Assembly: GCA_015680685.1 (NCBI GenBank)
Contig: MNCI01022074.1
Coordinates: 510,505 to 574,504, forward strand
Source of the DNA: Gnetum montanum
Lineage: Eukaryota; Streptophyta; Gnetopsida; Gnetales; Gnetaceae
Length of the DNA: 64,000 nt
Reading direction: 5' to 3'
In this document: positions 60,821-64,000 of the stretch, piece after piece
How positions within the stretch are numbered: the first letter of the stretch is position 1
Layout of the letters: every line of letters starts with the position of its first letter
Program-made: the position numbers and the translations under genes
Notes under the pieces: generated by a model
What the model was told of the DNA's origin: nothing
The model's database searches: none
What the model saw: only the letters and a program-made list of their open reading frames with translations

Positions 60821-60998
60821 AGGTTTGAACCCATGACCTCCTGGTCATTTTTCTTAAATAATAAAAAGTTGAGACTTGGTGTCGAACCCACGACCTCTTG
60901 GTCATTTTTTAAATAATAATATTTTTTATTTATATTATTATTTTTATTTTTATTTAATTAAAATTATTTTTGAGAACAGGATTGAATCCATGACCTTC
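60821..60998 (-). repeat. three tRNA B-box-like motifs
   Basis: GGTTTGAACCCATGACCTC (60822), GTGTCGAACCCACGACCTC (60880) and GGATTGAATCCATGACCTTC (60979) occur within 180 bp. Their reverse complements fit the pol III B box followed by A/T-rich runs. They look like remnants of SINE or tRNA-related insertions; there is no complete tRNA. Confidence 0.5.
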
Positions 60999-61756
60999 CC
61001 CTCAATAAGTATTTTAAAGGTTTTTTTTTTTTACTTTTTATTATTATTTTATTCCACCTTACCTTGATAGTTGACATGGTGATTCAACTGATGATAGGGA
61101 AGGGGTTCAATATGTGTACACAACAATCCTAGGTTGATTCCTAATCCTAAAATTTTGACATTTTTTGTTCAAATAATAATTTAATGATTTAATAATTTAT
61201 TATTATTTTAATGCACATATAATAAGAAAATTTAAACATCAATATCTCTTAAACTATAATTTGTACTATTGGAATCATCTTGATGAGTACTACACATTAG
61301 ACATCATTTTAGGGTTCAAAAATAAAATTTATTTTTTAGGAATTAAAAGAACCAAACTAGCCTATTTTGTTGAATTGACATTTCTAGGCTGACATATGGT
61401 AACTTGGAATCTTCTAAATTACTTGGATAGTGAATTTCCACAAAACAAGATTAATTCAAGTCATGGTTACTAACTTTTTGGAAAGAAATTTAACAATGAC
61501 CCTAATCAATTAATAATTATACTATTAAGATGGGTAAGAGTTACTAGACTGATGTATCATTGTCTTACCAACATCTCTTGTAATTGATAAATCTTGATGA
61601 GGTGTGATCAAATATCACAAACATATGATGCATTCGATGATGATCAATGGCTTATATGGTGTATCCGATAATGATTAATGGCTTTCCATGTGTTGTGGCT
61701 TCCCAGTGCATGTTGTAGTCAGCCCATGGTTCTGAATGGCCCTTGGATCATTATTC

Positions 61757-61780
61757 GATCTGATATCAATTGTGACATCC
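61757..61780 (-). other. possible LTR end and tRNA-Met primer site
   Basis: On the minus strand GGATGTCACA is followed by ATTGATATCAGATC, which resembles an LTR end plus a TGGTATCAGAGC primer site (initiator tRNA-Met) with two changes. No paired LTR was found, so this is a weak call. Confidence 0.3.
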
Positions 61781-62464
61781 TATCTGTTGGCACATTTGGC
61801 CATTTCATGAAACAGGTTGGCATGATAAAATTGGTTAAGATTTTTTTGAAAAAGTGGCAAAAATTTTAGTTTGAGAGAAAAAGAATAAGACCATTCCTAT
61901 AGTAATCTTATAAATCTCTGCCGATGGGTACAAGATCACTAACGTGTTGATCTACCTCTATAATTATCATCATTGCATTTCACAAGACATCTTACATATG
62001 TGAAGACTCGAAGAAGCCTTTACATTTGAAGCAGTTATCATCGTATCTATGTATGTGAATCGAAAGAAGAAGTAGGAGAACCAGAATGCTATGATCAAGG
62101 AATGCAGCCATAAAATCTATAATGTCGGACGACGGTCAAAAGAATGTTTTTCATGTTTGGAGGTGACCAAGGCCAAGTTCCTATTGACAAAGTGACCACA
62201 TTCCAATCGTGATGATTTTCGTATTATGTTATTATTATTATTCATAAAAAGAAACATGATCTAGCCTGTCACACAATTTTGTAATTACAACATGCAACGG
62301 ATTTTTGTTTTCCAATCAAACAGCGGAAGCAACCCTGCATTTTATTGGTTTGCCTTTGATTTTTATTTGTTCTTTGACCGTCAACTGCCAAAAAATTCCA
62401 CAGACAGAAATGTGAAAAGCTTTTCCATTTTTGTTGTTGCTGGTTAAAAAAAAAAGATACAACA
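61781..62464. other. no gene; upstream region of the germin-like gene
   Basis: No coding domain. The last 200 bases would include the promoter and 5' UTR of the germin-like gene; no TATA box can be assigned with confidence. Confidence 0.35.
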
Positions 62465-62870
62465 ATGAAGACCGTAGTAGCTTTATTTTTAACAGTGGCA
62501 GCATTGTTGCTAGCTACCAAAGCGGTAGACAAGGATCCTTTGCAAGATTTTTGTGTTGCAGACAGCGCAAACGTCAAGGATATATTCATATATGGCATTC
62601 CGTGCCTTAATTCCAATACTGCCACTGCCGAGGATTTAAAAACATCTGCACTGACAAAAATTAGAATGCCTAGTGCAACATTTGGGTTTACGATGATGTT
62701 GACAATGGTCAATAATCTTTCCGATAGCAACACGCAGGGTCTTAGTCTAGCTCACATTAATTTCACCCCAGGTGGCATCCTCCAGCCTCATAGTCATCCG
62801 CGGGCCACCAAGTTCATGTTTCTGATCCAAGGTGGACTAGTTTTGGCAAGATTTGTGAACACAAACAACC
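62465..62870 (+). CDS. germin-like protein, N-terminal part (cut by an N)
   Basis: Secreted cupin; family members are hexameric Mn proteins of the cell wall, some with oxalate oxidase or superoxide dismutase activity. ATG at 62465 starts a signal peptide (hydrophobic FLTVAALLLATKA, residues about 8-20), followed by the germin start DPLQDFCVAD. The conserved Cys pair is present (DFC and IPC). Cupin motif 1 reads GGILQPHSHPRATKFMFLIQ: the two metal-binding His are present, but the Glu usually found after RAT is Lys. About 135 of the usual 210-220 residues are present before the N at 62871; sequence after it does not continue the family. The frame has no stops. It may be a real gene truncated by misassembly, or a diverged copy with altered metal binding. 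Confidence 0.8.
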
Positions 62871-62871
62871 N

Positions 62872-63239
62872 CTATGCCGTCTCATCTTCTACGAGGCCCT
62901 TTCCGTGTTCAAAGCTTCACGGAAGCCCTAATTTTCTCTGAATTACTCTTCATCTTGATTCAATCCCTAGCTGTTCCTCCTTGAGATTGCCCCAATTGCT
63001 TGCAGATGTTGACGATCTCCCTGGGCGTCCAACTTGAAAGACTNTATTTCAGAGGTGGTTTTGGAAAAGTCTTTCAAGTTGGACGCCCAGGGAGATCGTC
63101 AACATCTGCAAGCAATTGGGGCAATCTCAAGGAGGAACAGCTAGGGATTGAATCAAGATGAAGAGTAATTCAGAGAAAATTAGGGCTTCCGTGAAGCTTT
63201 GAACACGGAAAGGGCCTCGTAGAAGATGAGACGGCATAG
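62872..63239. repeat. perfect 172-bp inverted repeat with Ns at its borders
   Basis: 62872-63043 is the exact reverse complement of 63068-63239. The loop is 24 bp including an N at 63044; another N (62871) separates the left arm from the germin-like gene. Exact identity and Ns at both borders point to an assembly artefact. The right arm runs on directly into the DDM1 fragment, so the left arm is the more likely misplaced piece. Confidence 0.9.
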
Positions 63240-63840
63240 CCAGAACGATTACAAGCTAAAAATAAGAAGGATGTTCAGCACATAGATGATGTTAAATTCA
63301 ATAAGCTGGAAGAGTTATTGAATCAAATGTAACTGTATTTCAAATTTTTGTTGAAAAAAATGGATGACATTACATAGATGTCAGGCGATAAGGCTAATGC
63401 GGACTCACAAGAAGGTAGCAAAGTTCGTCACGTTCGCAAGCATAAAGTAGCAACTACGTCTAATGGGAGCATCAATGCTATAATTTCTTCAAAGGAAGAT
63501 GTCCAACTTGAATCGTTAGACAATCTGACAGAGGAGTGTTTATCTAGAGAATAGTTGGAACTAATTCCTCTTTTGATTGGTGAAAATTTAAAGTCATACC
63601 ATATTAAGGGAGTGAAATGGTTTATATCTCAGCAGTAGAATGGCCTTAATGGTATTTTGGCTGATCAAATGGGCTTAGGAAAGACTATGCAAACTATTAG
63701 TTTTTTAGCCTATTTAAAAGGGATGAGTTTTACTTTAAGCAACTGGATGAACGAGATTTAAAGGTTTGTACCAACCATGAAGACGTTGCTTTACCATGGC
63801 TCCCTAGTCTATCATGATGATTACAACTACAAGATATTCA
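63240..63840 (+). pseudogene. retroposed fragment of DDM1 (SNF2 chromatin remodeller)
   Basis: One frame reads DDVKFNKLEELLNQM-LYFKF then MDDIT, an Arg/Lys-rich linker, IPLLIGENLKSYHIKGVKWF, then [19 protein letters not shown] (helicase motif I, Walker A, about 63645-63700), and [21 protein letters not shown]. This is the order of plant DDM1, which remodels H1-bound heterochromatin so that DNA can be methylated. No introns are seen over segments that come from several exons, which suggests retroposition. Stops are present (for example Gln to TAA after NQM; TAG before NGLNG), and the stretch between motif I and LSNW is shortened. Similarity ends about 63835. Confidence 0.82.
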
Positions 63841-64000
63841 TCACCTTGGCTTCATTTTAAATTTCCTATAAATGTTGTAATTTCATGACAATTGTAGCCT
63901 CTCAATTGAAATGGTGGTTATAACCACTACAAAGGCCACTTGTCAACTACAACCTTTTTATCTCCATGGTGACCACTTGGCAACTGAATGGGCCACTTGG
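63841..64000 (+). other. no recognised feature
   Basis: No similarity to DDM1 continues here. Short CCACTTG repeats (AATGGCCACTTGG-like) near 63925-64000. Confidence 0.35.

Noticed and set aside
60821-60998. tRNA genes
   Set aside because: Only B-box-like strings; no cloverleaf or acceptor stem can be formed around them.
63068-63239. Possible natural hairpin or MITE
   Set aside because: Arms are 100% identical, no target duplication, and an N stands at the arm borders; an assembly fault explains it better.
1-64000. CRISPR arrays, operons, Shine-Dalgarno sites
   Set aside because: Spliced genes, LTR elements and LINEs show a plant nuclear genome; no regularly spaced repeats with unique spacers were seen.

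Overview
The window looks like intergenic and intronic DNA from a large, repeat-rich seed-plant genome, plausibly a gymnosperm. It is AT-rich, old retroelements dominate it, genes are few and broken up by long introns, and there are several decayed gene copies. I cannot name the species from sequence alone. All splice sites used below are GT-AG.

Left part (1-17.4 kb). A minus-strand solo LTR (3099-4049, target duplication GTCAG) sits just left of a related Ty3/gypsy element, element A (4796-11631, target duplication AATGC). Element A keeps LTRs, a tRNA-Asp primer site, gag and protease but has lost reverse transcriptase, RNase H and integrase; a 650-base assembly gap lies in its gag. Element A lies beside decayed LINEs, one sense and one antisense. 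A small tRNA-like SINE family, partly in fold-back arrangement, follows at 16.2-17.1 kb.

Middle (17.4-39.3 kb). A short RING-finger gene (about 17.8-18.65 kb) is followed by local duplications, a broken gypsy integrase split by a LINE piece, then a sense LINE and a nearly full antisense LINE (23.9-31.1 kb). The best-supported host gene is on the minus strand (39261-34128): a RAD21/SCC1-type cohesin kleisin with eleven recognisable exons. Its first exon is not found. One exon changes reading frame internally, and its largest intron holds a LINE fragment with a SINE nested in it.

Right part (42.6-64 kb). Element C (42668-55877) is a 13.2-kb Athila/Tat-like gypsy element with gag, protease, RT, RNase H, integrase and, downstream of pol, a roughly 950-codon accessory reading frame that holds one frame throughout and is interrupted only by stops. 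An LTR-like motif array, a TATA box and candidate splice sites lie in front of that frame. Beyond it are an intronless CCR4-type deadenylase pseudogene (minus), a 5S rRNA-derived relic, a 22-bp minisatellite, a germin-like gene cut off at an N, a perfect 172-bp inverted repeat bounded by Ns (probably an assembly fault), and a retroposed fragment of the chromatin remodeller DDM1.

The genes do not form a pathway; the common theme is layered retrotransposition followed by decay that mostly looks like C-to-T change. The most unusual object is the accessory frame of element C and the promoter-like block in front of it.
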